Shown here: one piece after another, positions 50,742-60,575 of the stretch
How positions within the stretch are numbered: position 1 is the stretch's first letter
Layout of the letters: the number at the start of each line of letters is the position of its first letter
Assembly: GCF_003943465.1 (NCBI RefSeq)
Contig: NZ_RJPR01000002.1
Location: forward strand, 239,032 to 303,031
Direction: 5' to 3'
Origin: Streptococcus cristatus
GTDB lineage: Bacteria > Bacillota > Bacilli > Lactobacillales > Streptococcaceae
Length of the DNA stretch: 64,000 bases
The notes under the pieces: model-generated
The model's database searches: none
What the model was told of the DNA's origin: nothing
The model's input: the letters and a program-made list of their open reading frames with translations, nothing else
Position numbers and translations under genes: made by a program

Positions 50742-51854
50742 TTATTTAAAAACTTCGTGAATGTCTTCCGATTTCCAACTAGGATCAAGTACAACAAAAT
50801 CCCTCAACTTACCAGATTTGAGTTTCTTGATGTAGAGTTTAGGTACAAATATCTCAGAAGTAGATTTCGATTTTCTTCTAGGTTGCTTGAGTAATTCTTG
50901 TACTAAATCCCATCTTGATTCTGGTATGATAGAGGGAATTCCATTTTTTAATCGATATTTTGGCTTTTCACCATTATTTTTCCGTGTTTTATGACTAAAA
51001 CAATCAACAGTATATGTCTTCTGCATGATGATTTCGCCTTTATATTTCTCGTTTCTGAGAATATTATAAACAGCTAAACTTGTCCAACGCTCCAAACCAG
51101 TAACTGTTGGTATATGATTGGTCATTAAAGTAGAGGCAATCTCACTTGCAGTCATACCTTCGATGTACGAATCATATATTAGGCGAACAATTTTTGCTTC
51201 TGTCTCATCTATCACTACTCGACCATACTGGTCTTTCGTATACCCAAGAAGGTTATGGGTAGGAATCATTGGTATCCCTCTTTTAAAGCGTTCAATGACA
51301 GACCATGTAATTGACGCACTTTTTTGTTCACTCTCACCTTGAGCTACTATGGCCATAATACCAAGAATGAATTCACTATTCGTATCAAGTGTATTCAAAT
51401 TTATATCTTCGATATATATTCCAACTGGAGGGGATAGTGCCTTCAACTCTCGGTAAATACTAATGAAATCTAGCTGATTACGAGCAAACCTGCTAACACT
51501 CTTAACGATTATCAAGTCAATCTTCCCACATCTACAATCATGAAGCATCTGTTGGAATTGTTCACGTCGTTTGATTGATGTTCCTGATGCACCTTGGTCA
51601 GCATAGATTCCAGCCATTATCCAATCAGGATTACTATTGATTCTTTCAGTATAGGTTTGTTTTTGAAGTTCAAAACTACCTGACTGAGATTCGTCAAAAG
51701 TACTTACTCGACAATATGCAGCAACACGTAACTTCTTAGTTTTAACATCAGTGAACTCTCGCTTTGCAGGAATAATTTCAACAGTTCTCTCAGATACAAA
51801 TGCATCTCGAATTTTCTTCTGTTGACGGGTAATTTTAGAATTCCGTCTTACCAT
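50742..51854 (-). CDS. Serine recombinase near attR (orf1 of Tn1207.1-type module)
   Basis: A 370-residue serine recombinase with a 40-residue basic N-terminal extension, catalytic Ser51 in YCRVST, the VKSVSRFARNQLDF helix and the recombinase domain. The C-terminal zinc ribbon and coiled coil of large serine integrases are missing, although the frame ends cleanly. It lies about 0.9 kb from attR. It may cooperate with the two recombinases at the other end, which become neighbours in the circular form. Confidence 0.88.
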   Translation of the reverse strand: MVRRNSKITRQQKKIRDAFVSERTVEIIPAKREFTDVKTKKLRVAAYCRVSTFDESQSGSFELQKQTYTERINSNPDWIMAGIYADQGASGTSIKRREQFQQMLHDCRCGKIDLIIVKSVSRFARNQLDFISIYRELKALSPPVGIYIEDINLNTLDTNSEFILGIMAIVAQGESEQKSASITWSVIERFKRGIPMIPTHNLLGYTKDQYGRVVIDETEAKIVRLIYDSYIEGMTASEIASTLMTNHIPTVTGLERWTSLAVYNILRNEKYKGEIIMQKTYTVDCFSHKTRKNNGEKPKYRLKNGIPSIIPESRWDLVQELLKQPRRKSKSTSEIFVPKLYIKKLKSGKLRDFVVLDPSWKSEDIHEVFK

Positions 51855-51982
51855 TGGTTTTACCTCCTTTCTAGAAATCTACATAATAATTATATATATT
51901 AACTACGTTTTTCTAAATTAGAAGATAAAAAATGACCTAACCAAAAATCAGGCCATTTATACTTATAAATAGATTTTGAATT

Positions 51983-52618
51983 TTATGCCAAACTGGTACG
52001 AAAGAATGATTCCGCCCATCTAGAGTCTATGTAATATGTGTTAGTTTCTAGGTCTTCAACATCAGCAAGGTAGTACTCATATTGTTCTTGAGAAAAGTCG
52101 AGAGATGCTACTGCAATCTGGTTATTAATAAACATAAATTGATAGTTTTCATGTCCAACCTTGGTGAAAACCATATGTTCATAGTTAAACTGAATATCAC
52201 CATCCTCAAGAGGACTATTCATATACTTCATAAGCTCAATTGCTCTATCATCATACCCTACTGAAACAATCTGTACCTTCTCAACGAAAGACTCTATATC
52301 CGAAACTACTCGAATTCTATACTCACTGAGATTGACACCCTCTGAAATCAAAGAGCATATTTGCATTGAAAGTACATCAACATTACCATCTGCACAATAC
52401 TGAATAATTGTTTTTTGTTCTTCATCTACTACGACTGTTGGGTAATCAATTAGCACCTTGTGGTTACAGTTATGGCAAGTAAACTTAAAGAAATCCCAGT
52501 CTAAAATAGCAGAAATAATCTCAGGAGTCTTCGCCGCATAAACCCTATCAAATCTTTCAAATGTACTTTGTTTTCCACAATTGCTGCAGCTTGTTCTTGT
52601 TAAAAAAATTGTTGTCAT
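51983..52618 (-). CDS. CpXC-domain protein next to attR
   Basis: A 211-residue protein starting at the ATG after GAGGAAAA. Two CxxC pairs (CSNCGKQ near 10, CHNCN near 45) form a CpXC-type zinc domain; the remainder is unrecognised, acidic and beta-rich. It is the last gene of the element before comEC, a place often used for cargo. Function unknown. Confidence 0.7.
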   Translation of the reverse strand: MTTIFLTRTSCSNCGKQSTFERFDRVYAAKTPEIISAILDWDFFKFTCHNCNHKVLIDYPTVVVDEEQKTIIQYCADGNVDVLSMQICSLISEGVNLSEYRIRVVSDIESFVEKVQIVSVGYDDRAIELMKYMNSPLEDGDIQFNYEHMVFTKVGHENYQFMFINNQIAVASLDFSQEQYEYYLADVEDLETNTYYIDSRWAESFFRTSLA

Positions 52619-52741
52619 TCTAATTTTCCTCTTCATCATTATTAAGTAAGCAACTTGCTCTCACTTATTATATTCGCAATGCAAAATAAATTTTGGAATT
52701 TTTTTCAAAAAAAAGTTAAATTGTATTGTATCAATTTCAGA

Positions 52742-52761
52742 ACTCACACTTCCGTGTGGGT
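52742..52761. other. Right attachment junction (attR) in comEC
   Basis: Around the dinucleotide at 52751-52752 (GA on the comEC strand) the element arm ACTCACACT (52742-52750) and the host arm CGTGTGGGT (52753-52761) are inverted copies at 7 of 9 positions. Serine integrase sites have this dyad form with a 2-bp crossover. I recall GA being reported for comEC insertion of this family. Confidence 0.65.
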
Positions 52762-54426
52762 CAAAACCAGCACATCCAAGCGGCTCACTCCCCGACTTTT
52801 CAGATAGGGAATCAAGGTCTTTTCTGCATTTGTCGAAGAAACCCGCTTCTGCCATGCTTCTTTCTTGCCAATTTCAACCCGACCACCCACATCAATCAGA
52901 ACAGATTTCCCCCGCCAATCACGTAAGAAAATGCTATCTCCCTGCCCAATATCAATAACTGTAATTTCATTTTGAAAGGGATGCTTAGTGAGGAAAAATA
53001 GCAGAGCAAGAACCAAGCTAAGTAAGGTCACAACTTTCTTCTGTCTGCGAAAATCATAGAGCATGCCTAGAGTGACAAGCAGACCTAGCATCATCCAGAT
53101 AGATGGCTGACCAAAAACCACTGGCCGTGAGGAAATAGACGCCGTCCAACGGATTAGCCCTTCCAACAGTTCAAATAAGACATTGACCTGAGTGATTTTC
53201 AAAAGAGGTGATAGGGCAAAAATAAAGGTCAGGGCTGGAAGCATAAAAAGATCAAAAACAACTGAGAATAGAAAGGTCAGCAGAATAGACCAAGGCTGAA
53301 ACTCTGAAAAATAGAAAATCAGAATCGGTAGAATTCCCAGTGAAATGGTCAGACTTTCTGCCAGCACCTTTCTTATAGGAGGTAAATGCTCAAAATCCAT
53401 GATAGAGATGACAAAAGCATAGGCGCAGGAAAGAACGCCACCCGTCGTCAAGAGAAAATTTGGCATGAAAATGGCTAAGAGCATGATTGTCAAAGCAAAG
53501 TTGTCTAGCTTAGTCACACCAAACTGCGAGAGCAGCTTTTGTACTAAACTCCTCACGACTGACACTGAAAAGCCCGTCAAACCCGCATAAATGAAGGAAA
53601 AAGGGAGCTGTATCCAATCAACAATTTCTCTTTTCAAACCAGATTTGAGGAGAATCCTGCGAAAACCATCCATGAAATAGCCGACCTGCATCCCAGATAG
53701 GGCAAAGAGATGGATAATCCCCAGACTGGAATAAAGTTCATTCATCTCAGCAAAATCTGTGTCCAAATCGCCAAACAAGAGTCCAGTCATATAATGGTTC
53801 ATGGGACTAGGAAAGTTTTCTTTGATGTAAACTAAGGCTTTTCTCCGCCAAACCGACAGCCAGTCCCAAGGATTAAGACTGCTAAATTGCTGAGTAGACT
53901 TGATTTGATTGATTTTCAAAATCCTGTAAATCCCCTGCGTTTTCAGATAAGCTCGATAGTCAAAACCTGAAAAATTGCGCTGGTCTTCTGCTAAACTGAG
54001 TTCTCCATCAATCTTCACAAGGAGTTGATCGCTCAGCTTTTGAAAAGCTTGTTTTTCCTTTTCTGACTGGATTTTATAAAAAGCCTGATAGGTTCGACCA
54101 TTGGAATAACCACGAAAAGAAATCGAATCGCCATTGACTTTAATTGTATCTGGCTTGATCACAATGGCAGATATGGTTTTCGGTTCATCTTGAAAGGCTT
54201 GATTAGCCATTTCTCTCCGAAATAGGAAGAATCCTGCAAAGAGACTCAAGAACACCAAAACAAGTAGACTATTCTTCATCGGATAAAGCCAAAAGAGTCG
54301 AACAAGGAGAACTGCTAAACCTAGATAGGCTGGTAGACTACTAGTGTAAATCGCAAAGTAGGTCAGCACCAGCAAAAGACAAAAATAGATGGGTTTGATG
54401 GGAAATTTATTTATCCACTGTGACAT
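52744..54426 (-). pseudogene. comEC: comEC, interrupted by the element
   Basis: ComEC forms the channel that takes up single-stranded DNA during natural transformation. The reading frame has the N-terminal membrane segments, the DUF4131 and competence domains, and the start of the metallo-beta-lactamase domain (VIDIGQGDSIFLRDW). It stops at residue 560 in VLTHTEV, within the first metal-binding motif. The residual 180-190 codons must lie beyond the left end of the element. The last two residues and the stop are element-encoded. The host should be non-transformable unless the element excises. Confidence 0.92.
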
Positions 54427-55102
54427 AGTCTTTTAACTTTTCTAAGGTTTTTGCACCGATTCCTGAAACATTTTTCAGCTCATCTACTGACTTAAACTTG
54501 CCATTGGCTTCCCGATAAGAGATGATATCTTGCGCTTTCTTTTGACCGATTCCTGAAACTGTCTGAAGTTCAGCTTCGGTCGCCGTATTAAGATTGACCA
54601 AGCCAGACTTCCCTTTCTCTGTTCCCCCATTTCCAGCTGGCGTCTGACTAGTTTGCGTCACATCTGCTCCTTCCTCACCGACTTTAGCTACATAGACAAC
54701 TGCCTCATCTGTTAATTTTTGAGCCTGGTTGATGGATTTTGACTCAGCATCCGGCAGTAAACCACCTGCTTTTTGTAGAGCATCGTGCACACGCGCTCCT
54801 GCCTGCAACTGATAAACTCCTGGATTTTTGACAGCTCCTTTGACATCAACGGTTACTTCTTTCTCAGATTCCTCTGAATCCATATCTTTTTCTGAATCGA
54901 TTTTTTCTTGATTCGCACTTCTTTTTTCTGCATTGGTTTCAGATGAAGCTGATGTAACCACTCCCTGAGCCAGTGCACTGACTTGATTCTGTGGCTGAGC
55001 ATTGCCCTTCAGCAAGAAAAAGCCAGCCAAGACGACTCCTATCAAAGAAATCCCAACAAAAATCTTGTATTCCTTTAATTTTTCAACTATTTCTTCAAAC
55101 AT
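54407..55102 (-). CDS. comEA: Competence DNA-binding protein ComEA
   Basis: A 231-residue membrane-anchored DNA receptor. One transmembrane segment (14-32) is followed by a Ser/Glu-rich linker. A SLBB domain comes next (VDVKGAVKNPGVYQLQAGAR) and a C-terminal pair of helix-hairpin-helix motifs (VSGIGQKKAQDI, VSGIGAKTLEKL) that binds double-stranded DNA. The stop overlaps comEC by 20 nt. A ComX box lies upstream. It is intact although its partner ComEC is broken. Confidence 0.95.
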   Translation of the reverse strand: MFEEIVEKLKEYKIFVGISLIGVVLAGFFLLKGNAQPQNQVSALAQGVVTSASSETNAEKRSANQEKIDSEKDMDSEESEKEVTVDVKGAVKNPGVYQLQAGARVHDALQKAGGLLPDAESKSINQAQKLTDEAVVYVAKVGEEGADVTQTSQTPAGNGGTEKGKSGLVNLNTATEAELQTVSGIGQKKAQDIISYREANGKFKSVDELKNVSGIGAKTLEKLKDYVTVDK

Positions 55103-55123
55103 AATTTTTCTCCTTTATCTTTA

Positions 55124-55131
55124 TATTCGTA
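55124..55131 (-). promoter_or_regulatory. ComX (CIN) box of the comEA-comEC operon
   Basis: TACGAATA on the minus strand, 22 nt before the comEA start and followed by the AAGGAG site. This is the consensus late-competence box of streptococci, recognised by the sigma factor ComX. Confidence 0.88.
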
Positions 55132-55180
55132 AAAGAAAAGGGAAAATATAAAAATCTGAAACAAAGTTCCAAATATAAAT

Positions 55181-55221
55181 AAGAAAAAACTAAAACAGCC
55201 TTTAGATAAAAATCTAAAAGC
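55181..55221 (-). terminator. Terminator of the acyltransferase gene
   Basis: A 10-bp stem (55198-55207 with 55212-55221, AAAA loop on the plus strand) with a U-rich tail on the minus strand; it separates the acyltransferase from comEA. Confidence 0.7.
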
Positions 55222-55229
55222 AGTTAGCA

Positions 55230-55970
55230 TTATTTTCTATGCTTATCTGGATCCCAGACAAAGCTTGCAAGGAAACTAAAAATGAAGGTCAGAATACCAA
55301 TCAAAGCGGCTGGAATAAAGGCCAGTGCTCTTAAAATCCGCCAGAAGATATTTGGTTTTTTACCTGTCTGATAAGGCGCCACTTCTGCATCCAAGCGGTC
55401 AAACTCCGCCTGAATCCGACGAGCCACTTCTTCCACTCCTTCATCGTTCATCTTTTTGATATCAGAAATATCAATTGGATTGCCGAAGTTCATGTCCACG
55501 CGCTCCCCAGCTGCCAAGCCTTTGAGGCTCATGGGACCAGCATAGACAACTGGCATGATCCGAACCTTAGCCATCTTAGCAATCACTGCTACTCCTCCCT
55601 TGACATCCGTAGAATGGCGGCTGCCGCTTGGGAACATAATCAGGGAACGATTGCTCTTTTTCAGCATATTGACAGGGTACTTGATCGCTGACGGACCAGG
55701 ATTTTCCCGGTCGATAGGAAAGGCACCACACATGCGAATCCACCAGCCGAACACCCGATTTTCAAAGAGCTGTTTCTTGGCCATGAAAATGAACTGCTTG
55801 GGCTTGGTCGCAAAAGCCATGTAAACAGGATCCCACCAGGTCCGGTGAGGGGCAACCAAGATATAATTTTCATCTTTTGAAGGAATCTTCTCTTTATTAT
55901 GGTAATGGGCATTGCCATTCAAAGCCCAGAGGATAAAAATTACCAATCCTCGCAAATAGGTATAAAACAT
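55230..55970 (-). CDS. PlsC-like 1-acyl-glycerol-3-phosphate acyltransferase
   Basis: A 246-residue membrane-associated acyltransferase that would acylate lysophosphatidic acid. His42 and Asp47 in PHRTWWDP form the catalytic HX4D motif, and FPSGSR near 116-121 replaces the usual EGTR/PEGTR motif. Hydrophobic segments lie at the N-terminus and C-terminus. The gene directly upstream of comEA is of this kind in several streptococci, which supports a chromosomal context. Confidence 0.88.
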   Translation of the reverse strand: MFYTYLRGLVIFILWALNGNAHYHNKEKIPSKDENYILVAPHRTWWDPVYMAFATKPKQFIFMAKKQLFENRVFGWWIRMCGAFPIDRENPGPSAIKYPVNMLKKSNRSLIMFPSGSRHSTDVKGGVAVIAKMAKVRIMPVVYAGPMSLKGLAAGERVDMNFGNPIDISDIKKMNDEGVEEVARRIQAEFDRLDAEVAPYQTGKKPNIFWRILRALAFIPAALIGILTFIFSFLASFVWDPDKHRK

Positions 55971-56127
55971 AAACTCTCCTTATTTCAAACTGTGATTGTA
56001 CTTGAAATTTATTACATCCTTTCCCATTATACCTTATACCCTTATAGTCTGCAATATTTTTCCAAACTTTGGCTGTAACAGCTGATTCTGATAGCCATTT
56101 CCTTAAAAAAATGGTATTATTAATCTC

Positions 56128-58467
56128 ATGAACAAGAAAGAATTAATCGGTTTAAACCAAACCCAAGTAGATGAAAAGATTTCGCAGGGCTTGACCAACG
56201 ATTTTACAAGTGACACCAGCACCAGTAACTGGCAAATCGTTAAGCGGAATGTTTTCACCCTTTTTAATGCCCTTAACTTTGTTATTGCTCTAGCCTTGGT
56301 CTCTGTCCAAGCCTGGAGCAATCTGGTCTTCTTCGCAGTCATCAGCTTTAACGCCGTCACTGGTATTATTACGGAGCTGCGGGCCAAACACATGATTGAC
56401 AAGCTCAATCTGGTCAGCCGAGAGCTGGTCACAGTCATCCGTGACGGCCAGGAAGTCAAAATTCAGCCAGAAGAAATTGTGCTGGGCGACCTGATTAAGC
56501 TGTCAGCCGGCGAGCAAATTCCCAGTGATGCTCGTGTAGTAGAGGGTGTTGCAGAGGCCAATGAAGCTATGCTGACAGGTGAGAGTGATTTGGTTCTCAA
56601 GGAAAAAGGCGCTGAGCTGCTGTCTGGTAGCTTTCTGGCTAGTGGGCAGATCTATGCTGAGGTGCATCATGTCGGTGCAGACAACTATGCTAACAAGCTC
56701 ATGACTGAAGCTAAAACCCTCAAACCTATCAACTCGCGCATTCTATACAATCTTGCGAAAATTTCCCGCTTTACCGGAAAAATCATCATTCCTTTCGGAT
56801 TGGCTCTCTTCTTTGAAGCCCTAATGATAAAGGGATTGCCTGTCAAAAACTCTGTCATTACCAGCTCGACAGCTCTTTTGGGTATGCTGCCTAAGGGAAT
56901 CGCCCTGCTGACAGTCACTTCACTCCTGACAGCTGTCATCAAGCTCGGCATGCGCAAGGTGCTTGTTCAGGAAATGTATTCTGTTGAGACCTTAGCTCGG
57001 GTGGATACTCTCTGCCTGGACAAGACCGGGACAATTACCCAAGGTAAGATGACTGTTGAAGCCTTGCATAGTCTGTCAGATAAGTTTTCTGATGAGACCG
57101 TCGGTCAAATCTTAGCAGCCTACATCCAAACCAGCGAGGATAATAACCCAACAGCCCAGGCTATCCGCAAGGGCTACGGCCACCTGGAACACACCTATAC
57201 TAGCGACAATGTCATCCCATTTTCTAGTGACCGAAAATGGGGCGCTATGCATTTATCCAGTGTCGGAACCATTTTTCTGGGAGCGCCCGAAATGCTGCTG
57301 GACAGCAATCCTGCAGCGGTTGGAGAGGCCCAAAAACGCGGATCGCGGGTTTTGGTGCTAGCTCACAGCGACCAAGTGCTAGACAAACACAGTATCCAAC
57401 TGCCTGAAGATATGATCGCTTTAGCTGTTCTGGAAATCACTGACCCTATTCGGGAGGGAGCGGCTGAGACCTTGGACTACCTACGCTCTCAGGATGTTGA
57501 TCTAAAAATCATCTCTGGTGACAATCCTGTGACCGTTTCCCATATCGCGAGCCAGGCTGGATTTGCCAACTACGACAGCTACATCGACTGCTCTAAAATC
57601 AGCGATCAAGAACTGGTTGAGCAAGCAGAAGAAACAGCCATCTTCGGCCGAGTTTCTCCTCATCAGAAGAAGCTGCTCATCCAAACTCTTAAGGCCGCTG
57701 GTCGAACAACAGCTATGACGGGAGATGGTGTTAATGATATCTTAGCCTTGCGTGAAGCAGACTGCTCCATCGTCATGGCAGAGGGCGACCCCGCAACTCG
57801 GCAAATTGCTAACTTGGTTCTTCTGAACTCCGACTTTAATGATGTCCCTGAGATTCTTTTTGAAGGCCGCCGGGTCGTTAACAATATCGGCCGGATTGCT
57901 CCGATTTTCTTCATCAAGACCATTTATTCCTTTATACTGGCTATTATCTGTATCGCCAGTATTCTGCTAGGCAAGCCAGAATATCTATTGATTTTCCCAT
58001 TCATCCCGATTCAAATCACCTTGATTGACCAGTTTGTCGAAGGTTTCCCACCCTTTGTCCTCACCTTTGAACGCAATATTAAGCCGGTTGAAAAGCACTT
58101 CCTCAAACGCTCCCTGCAGCTAGCTCTGCCAAGTTCCCTCATGATTATCTTCAGCGTGCTATTTGTCCGTATCTGGGGCAGCAGCCATGGCTGGAGCGAC
58201 ATTGAAATGGCAACACTGACCTACTACTTACTAGGCAGCATCAGCTTCCTGTCCGTCATCCGGGCCTGCCTACCACTCAACCTCTGGCGCGCTCTTCTGA
58301 TCATTTTTTCAGTCGCAGGCTTCTATCTATCCGCCTTTGTTCTGCAACACCTTTTGGAAATTGCAACGCTGACAGCCGCAACCTTGCCAGTCTATCTGAT
58401 TCTCATGGTTTTCTTTATCGGAATTTTCATCGCTTGTACTATCAAGCAAAAATATGAATTCAACTAA
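56128..58467 (+). CDS. P-type cation-transporting ATPase (CtpE-like)
   Basis: A 779-residue P-type ATPase. The actuator motif LTGESD lies near 150, the phosphorylated Asp in LDKTGTITQG near 297, and the hinge MTGDGVNDILAL near 531. There is no N-terminal metal-binding domain. The transmembrane-4 motif reads PKGI rather than PEGL. The N-terminal NVFTLFNALNF is as in the CtpE group, which is linked to calcium in mycobacteria. The substrate in streptococci is not clear. The gene is clearly richer in GC than the neighbouring phage DNA. Confidence 0.88.
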   Translation: MNKKELIGLNQTQVDEKISQGLTNDFTSDTSTSNWQIVKRNVFTLFNALNFVIALALVSVQAWSNLVFFAVISFNAVTGIITELRAKHMIDKLNLVSRELVTVIRDGQEVKIQPEEIVLGDLIKLSAGEQIPSDARVVEGVAEANEAMLTGESDLVLKEKGAELLSGSFLASGQIYAEVHHVGADNYANKLMTEAKTLKPINSRILYNLAKISRFTGKIIIPFGLALFFEALMIKGLPVKNSVITSSTALLGMLPKGIALLTVTSLLTAVIKLGMRKVLVQEMYSVETLARVDTLCLDKTGTITQGKMTVEALHSLSDKFSDETVGQILAAYIQTSEDNNPTAQAIRKGYGHLEHTYTSDNVIPFSSDRKWGAMHLSSVGTIFLGAPEMLLDSNPAAVGEAQKRGSRVLVLAHSDQVLDKHSIQLPEDMIALAVLEITDPIREGAAETLDYLRSQDVDLKIISGDNPVTVSHIASQAGFANYDSYIDCSKISDQELVEQAEETAIFGRVSPHQKKLLIQTLKAAGRTTAMTGDGVNDILALREADCSIVMAEGDPATRQIANLVLLNSDFNDVPEILFEGRRVVNNIGRIAPIFFIKTIYSFILAIICIASILLGKPEYLLIFPFIPIQITLIDQFVEGFPPFVLTFERNIKPVEKHFLKRSLQLALPSSLMIIFSVLFVRIWGSSHGWSDIEMATLTYYLLGSISFLSVIRACLPLNLWRALLIIFSVAGFYLSAFVLQHLLEIATLTAATLPVYLILMVFFIGIFIACTIKQKYEFN

Positions 58468-58473
58468 AATTCG

Positions 58474-58502
58474 CACCTGACTGTTTCTGTCAGGTGTTTT
58501 TT
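58474..58502 (+). terminator. Terminator after the P-type ATPase
   Basis: CACCTGAC (58474-58481) pairs with GTCAGGTG (58489-58496), followed by six T. Confidence 0.9.
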
Positions 58503-58525
58503 CCTATAAAATTTCTCTTTCTTCT

Positions 58526-58553
58526 TTGGAATAGCACCTAATCATGCTATAAT
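58526..58553 (+). promoter_or_regulatory. Extended -10 promoter giving a leaderless trmN6 mRNA
   Basis: TTGGAA (58526-58531), 16 nt, TGC-TATAAT (58548-58553). The ATG begins 7 nt after the -10, so transcription should start at or next to the A of the start codon. There is no ribosome site. Confidence 0.65.
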
Positions 58554-58559
58554 GTTGGT

Positions 58560-59306
58560 ATGACAGAAACAAAATTAAAAGACGGAGAAAGAGTCAACCA
58601 ACTCTTTTCCACTGATATAAAAATCATTCAAAATAGCGAGGTTTTTAGCTATTCAGTCGATAGTGTCCTGCTTTCTCGCTTTCCAAAATTACCCAAACGA
58701 GGGCTCATCGTCGATCTCTGCGCTGGAAACGGGGCTGTTGGTCTCTTTGCTAGCACACGGACTCAGGCCCAGATTCTAGCGGTGGAAATTCAGGAACGTT
58801 TGGCAGATATGGCCCAGCGTTCCATTGAATTAAATCACCTTACTCAACAGATGCAGGTCATCCATGACGACTTGAAAAATCTAGGCGCCCATATATCTGG
58901 CAGTAAGGTTGACATCATTCTCTGCAATCCTCCCTATTTCAAGGTAGATGAACATTCCAATCTTAACGGCAGTGAGCATTATCTGCTAGCGCGTCACGAA
59001 GTTGCTACCAATTTAGAAGAAATTTGCACGATTGCCCAGCGAGTCCTCAAGTCTAACGGTCGTCTAGCTATGGTTCATCGGCCAGATCGCTTTTTAGATA
59101 TTTTAGAAACCATGAAAAACCATAATCTAGCGCCCAAGCGCATCCAGTTTGTCTATCCCAAGCAGGGGAGAGAAGCCAATATGCTCTTAATTGAAGCTAT
59201 TAAAGATGGTTCACCGGACGGCCTGAAAATCCTCCCGCCCCTCTTTATCCACGAGCAAGATGGCAGCTATACACCAGAAATTCAAGAGATTTACTATGGA
59301 AAATAA
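58560..59306 (+). CDS. trmN6: tRNA1(Val) A37 N6-methyltransferase TrmN6 (YfiC family)
   Basis: A 248-residue SAM-dependent methylase. The glycine-rich SAM motif is [13 protein letters not shown] (about 51-63), and the catalytic ILCNPPYF is near 120-127, the form for adenine N6 methylation. The rest matches the YfiC family. There is no leader and no ribosome site before the start. The next gene begins inside its 3' end, so the two are co-transcribed. Confidence 0.88.
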   Translation: MTETKLKDGERVNQLFSTDIKIIQNSEVFSYSVDSVLLSRFPKLPKRGLIVDLCAGNGAVGLFASTRTQAQILAVEIQERLADMAQRSIELNHLTQQMQVIHDDLKNLGAHISGSKVDIILCNPPYFKVDEHSNLNGSEHYLLARHEVATNLEEICTIAQRVLKSNGRLAMVHRPDRFLDILETMKNHNLAPKRIQFVYPKQGREANMLLIEAIKDGSPDGLKILPPLFIHEQDGSYTPEIQEIYYGK

Positions 59307-59559
59307 AGCCTATATGTACGTCCTTGAATGCGGAGATGGCTCCCTCTACACAGGCTATACAACTGATGTAGAAGCTCGTCTCAAAACACATCAGGCTGGA
59401 AAAGGAGCCAAGTACACCCGCGCCCGATTGCCCGTCACGCTTATCTATCAAGAAGAATACCCCGACAAATCTGCAGCCATGTCGGCTGAAGCCCTCTTCA
59501 AAAAAAAGAAACGAGCTGAAAAACTAGCTTATATAGAAGAAAAACGTAGTAAGTCCTAA
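59296..59559 (+). CDS. GIY-YIG domain protein, UPF0213 (YhbQ) family
   Basis: An 87-residue single-domain GIY-YIG protein ([17 protein letters not shown], then [12 protein letters not shown]). It overlaps trmN6 by 11 nt; this pair is common in streptococci. Members have been linked to DNA repair, but function in streptococci is not settled. It is unrelated to the GIY-YIG-like cargo gene at 20-916. Confidence 0.88.
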   Translation: MENKAYMYVLECGDGSLYTGYTTDVEARLKTHQAGKGAKYTRARLPVTLIYQEEYPDKSAAMSAEALFKKKKRAEKLAYIEEKRSKS

Positions 59560-59574
59560 AAATTACTACGTTTT
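59541..59574. terminator. Bidirectional terminator between UPF0213 gene and lacD
   Basis: A 12-bp stem (AAAACGTAGTAA at 59541-59552 with TTACTACGTTTT at 59563-59574) serves two converging genes. Confidence 0.85.
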
Positions 59575-59593
59575 TTGAATTCTAAAATCAAGA

Positions 59594-60574
59594 TTAGAGG
59601 CGTTCCTTCCAAGAAGTCGCAGTCTGTTGAAGAACCTTGTTGAGCTCATCAATGTTTTCAAATCCAGTTGTACGAAGCCATTCACGAGCTGCTGCTTCAC
59701 CGTCTTTGATGTAAGCTTCAACTGATCCAGCCCAAGTTGCACGGCCGCAAAGAACTCCGTTGAAGTTTGCGCCTGATTCGTGGGCAAAGACGAGTGTTTC
59801 TTGGAAGAGTTTGGCTGATACACCCGCACTCAAGTAGATATATGGCAAGTTAGTCGCTTCATCTTGCTCTTTGAAGAAGGCTGCTGCTTCTTCACGTGTA
59901 TGCACGATTTCACCATCGCCAAAGCCTTCAACGTATTTGACGTTGACTGGAACTTCCACTTTCAAAACATCGATGTTGAAGCGTGGGTCTGAGAAGACCT
60001 TCATGGCACCGATAACCTTGTGTGGTTTTACTTTTGCGTATTCTGCAGAACCTGCGTCAGCGATTTTTTCATCGTAAGCCAAAATTTCAAGGAAGAATGG
60101 AATGTCTTCTGCCACACATTCAGAGCCGATGCGTTCAATGTAGGCTTGTTTTTGTTGGTTGAGTTCGTCAGAGCTGTCTACGTCATAGTAAAGCAAGAAC
60201 TTAACAGCGTCTGCGCCTTGTTCCTTGATGCGTTTGGCAGACCAAACATCCAAGCAGTCTGGCAAGCGTTTGGTGCTAGTTGTGTCATAACCTGTTTTCT
60301 CATAAGCAAGGAGAAGCCCTGCATTTGGCGCAAGTGCTTTTGTAGCTGGAAGTCCATACTCTGGGTCGAGAAGCATAGATGAAGCGTATTTAGTCAATTC
60401 ATCTGCTACCAAGACTTTGAGTTCTTCCATTTGAGCCACTGTTGGCTCTTCTGTTTGGTATTGAGCCATGAGGCGTTTCAAAGCACCACGTTGGTCAAAG
60501 GCAAGAGCTGAGATGATGCCGTTCTCGTCAGAGAGTTTTTCCAAATATTTGCGTTTTTGTTCTGTTAAAGCCAT
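59594..60574 (-). CDS. lacD: Tagatose 1,6-diphosphate aldolase
   Basis: A 326-residue class I aldolase that splits tagatose-1,6-diphosphate into dihydroxyacetone phosphate and glyceraldehyde-3-phosphate. Markers are [13 protein letters not shown] at the N-terminus, [11 protein letters not shown] with the region around the active lysine, LKVEVPVN and GVLCGRATW. It ends the lacABCD operon and lies 1 nt after lacC. Confidence 0.95.
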   Translation of the reverse strand: MALTEQKRKYLEKLSDENGIISALAFDQRGALKRLMAQYQTEEPTVAQMEELKVLVADELTKYASSMLLDPEYGLPATKALAPNAGLLLAYEKTGYDTTSTKRLPDCLDVWSAKRIKEQGADAVKFLLYYDVDSSDELNQQKQAYIERIGSECVAEDIPFFLEILAYDEKIADAGSAEYAKVKPHKVIGAMKVFSDPRFNIDVLKVEVPVNVKYVEGFGDGEIVHTREEAAAFFKEQDEATNLPYIYLSAGVSAKLFQETLVFAHESGANFNGVLCGRATWAGSVEAYIKDGEAAAREWLRTTGFENIDELNKVLQQTATSWKERL

Positions 60575-60575
60575 T

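Larger units (their letters stand above)
1..52752. mobile_element. Prophage-like macrolide-resistance element inserted in comEC (right part; left end outside window)
   Basis: The block contains three serine recombinases, a full HK97-type siphovirus structural set, a phage replication module, restriction-modification cargo and mef(A)/msr(D). It interrupts comEC at 52751-52752, where the reading frame stops in the middle of the metallo-beta-lactamase domain. This layout and target match what I remember of the Tn1207.1/Tn1207.3/phi10394.4 family. The left junction and the comEC 3' part are not visible, so the total length is unknown but exceeds 52.7 kb. Identity with a named element is inferred from gene content, not from an alignment. 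Confidence 0.9.

Noticed and set aside
52630..52660. CTTACTTAAT sequence before the CpXC gene resembling the bipartite motif palindrome
   Set aside because: Only the left half matches and there is no GCGGAAAA 11 nt upstream.
56103..56459. 118-codon open frame antisense to the P-type ATPase
   Set aside because: It is a shadow of the GC-richer ATPase gene, without ribosome site or recognisable domains. Several similar antisense frames at 55.5-58.2 kb were dropped for the same reason.
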